A program made the translations under genes and the position numbers. From contig CAMGSK010000015.1 in assembly GCA_946061795.1 (NCBI GenBank), positions 1 to 15,483 of the forward strand: a DNA stretch of 15,483 bases. The letters run 5' to 3'. Source of the DNA: an uncultured Elusimicrobium sp. (GTDB lineage: Bacteria > Elusimicrobiota > Elusimicrobia > Elusimicrobiales > Elusimicrobiaceae). Positions 15,012-15,483 of the stretch are shown here, piece after piece. The stretch's first letter is position 1. The number at the start of each line of letters is the position of its first letter. The notes below the pieces were generated by a model. That model ran no database searches. It saw only the letters and a program-made list of their open reading frames with translations, and was not told the DNA's origin.

Positions 15012-15483
15012 ATGATGAACAAAAATAATAAATTCCCGTTGTTGCTTTTGCTGATTCTGGCGGCAGAGACCGTTTGGTCCGCCTGTTCACCGTATAATAT
15101 GCAGGTGTGGTGGACCGAATTTCTGACCGCTTTTGCGTTTATGGCCTTATTGACGTGCACGTACAAGAAATTTCAGTTTTCCAATTTGGCCTATTTTCTG
15201 ATGTTTCTGTTTTGCTTTCTGCAACTGATCGGGGCGCATTATACCTTTGAGCGCGTTCCCTTTGATTACGTCACTGAGTTGTTTGGATTTGAGCGAAACC
15301 ATTTTGACCGCGTCGCGCATTTCACCATCGGACTAAGCGGATTTTTGGTCAGCGAGTTTTTGTGGAAAAAGAAAATCGTCCCCTCCTTTAAATTTGCCGC
15401 TTTTTTCGGCATTGTGTTTATCATGGCGGCGGCGGATTTTTGGGAGCTGGTGGAGTGGATTTACGCCGAAATTGACGGCGGAG
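15012..15483 (+). CDS. DUF2238/YjdF-like integral membrane protein, 3' end outside the window
   Basis: Open frame of 157 codons that continues past the right edge. It begins with ATG ATG AAC at 15012. About five hydrophobic segments are seen, near residues 8-23, 35-50, 57-75, 103-117 and 128-143, so it is an inner-membrane protein. The conserved DUF2238 (YjdF family) signatures are present: GAHYTFERVPF at 74-84, RNHFDRVAHF at 95-104, and a glutamate-rich end to the fifth segment (DFWELVEW at 142-149). The family has no established function. No strong Shine-Dalgarno lies at the right distance; GGGAG is about 18 bases upstream. It starts 50 bases after the kinase stop on the same strand and could be co-transcribed with it. 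Confidence 0.82.
   Translation, partial: MMNKNNKFPLLLLLILAAETVWSACSPYNMQVWWTEFLTAFAFMALLTCTYKKFQFSNLAYFLMFLFCFLQLIGAHYTFERVPFDYVTELFGFERNHFDRVAHFTIGLSGFLVSEFLWKKKIVPSFKFAAFFGIVFIMAAADFWELVEWIYAEIDGG

Noticed and set aside
1..15483. CRISPR array, insertion sequence, prophage or defence system
   Set aside because: No regularly spaced direct repeats, transposase, integrase, phage or nuclease-type frames were found on either strand.

Overview
The window looks like chromosomal DNA of a Gram-negative-type, probably host-associated bacterium. It holds a cell-surface polysaccharide locus followed by a short housekeeping and signalling stretch. The phylum cannot be fixed from the sequence. Elusimicrobiota or a similarly placed gut lineage is a guess, based only on moderate GC, tight Shine-Dalgarno sites and the gene mix.

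Bases 1-9775, all on the minus strand, form one closely packed gene series read from right to left. The order is rfbA, rfbC, rfbD, rfbB, a polysaccharide pyruvyl transferase, a WbsX/GT9 fusion, a GT2 glycosyltransferase, an FdtA-type sugar 3,4-ketoisomerase, an acyl carrier protein, a short-chain reductase and an AMP-dependent ligase. The ligase stops at the window edge, probably because of a one-base frameshift. Neighbouring genes overlap or lie 3 bases apart, except for one 31-base gap, so this reads as a single operon of eleven genes. RfbA and RfbB make dTDP-4-keto-6-deoxyglucose. From there RfbC and RfbD lead to dTDP-L-rhamnose, and the ketoisomerase can divert the same intermediate to a 3-keto sugar. 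The ACP, reductase and ligase trio looks like a device for making and delivering an unusual acyl group, perhaps onto an amino sugar. An aminotransferase and acyltransferase would be needed and are not in view; they may lie to the left of base 1.

Upstream, 9870-10814 (minus) encodes an NAD-dependent nucleotide-sugar epimerase. It is divergent from a family I inorganic pyrophosphatase at 10957-11535 (plus). Next come tRNA-Ser(GCU) at 11632-11722, a rho-independent terminator, and a soluble three-PAS hybrid histidine kinase (11791-14961) with one degenerate and one intact C-terminal receiver. The start of a DUF2238/YjdF-like membrane protein runs off the right edge.

The most notable points are the acyl cassette on the dTDP-sugar branch, the sharp AT-rich shift that begins at the ACP gene, the WbsX-GT9 fusion, the probable frameshift in the ligase, a GAAA-capped hairpin in the tRNA leader, and a terminator sitting directly in front of the kinase gene. 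No CRISPR array, insertion sequence or phage gene was seen.
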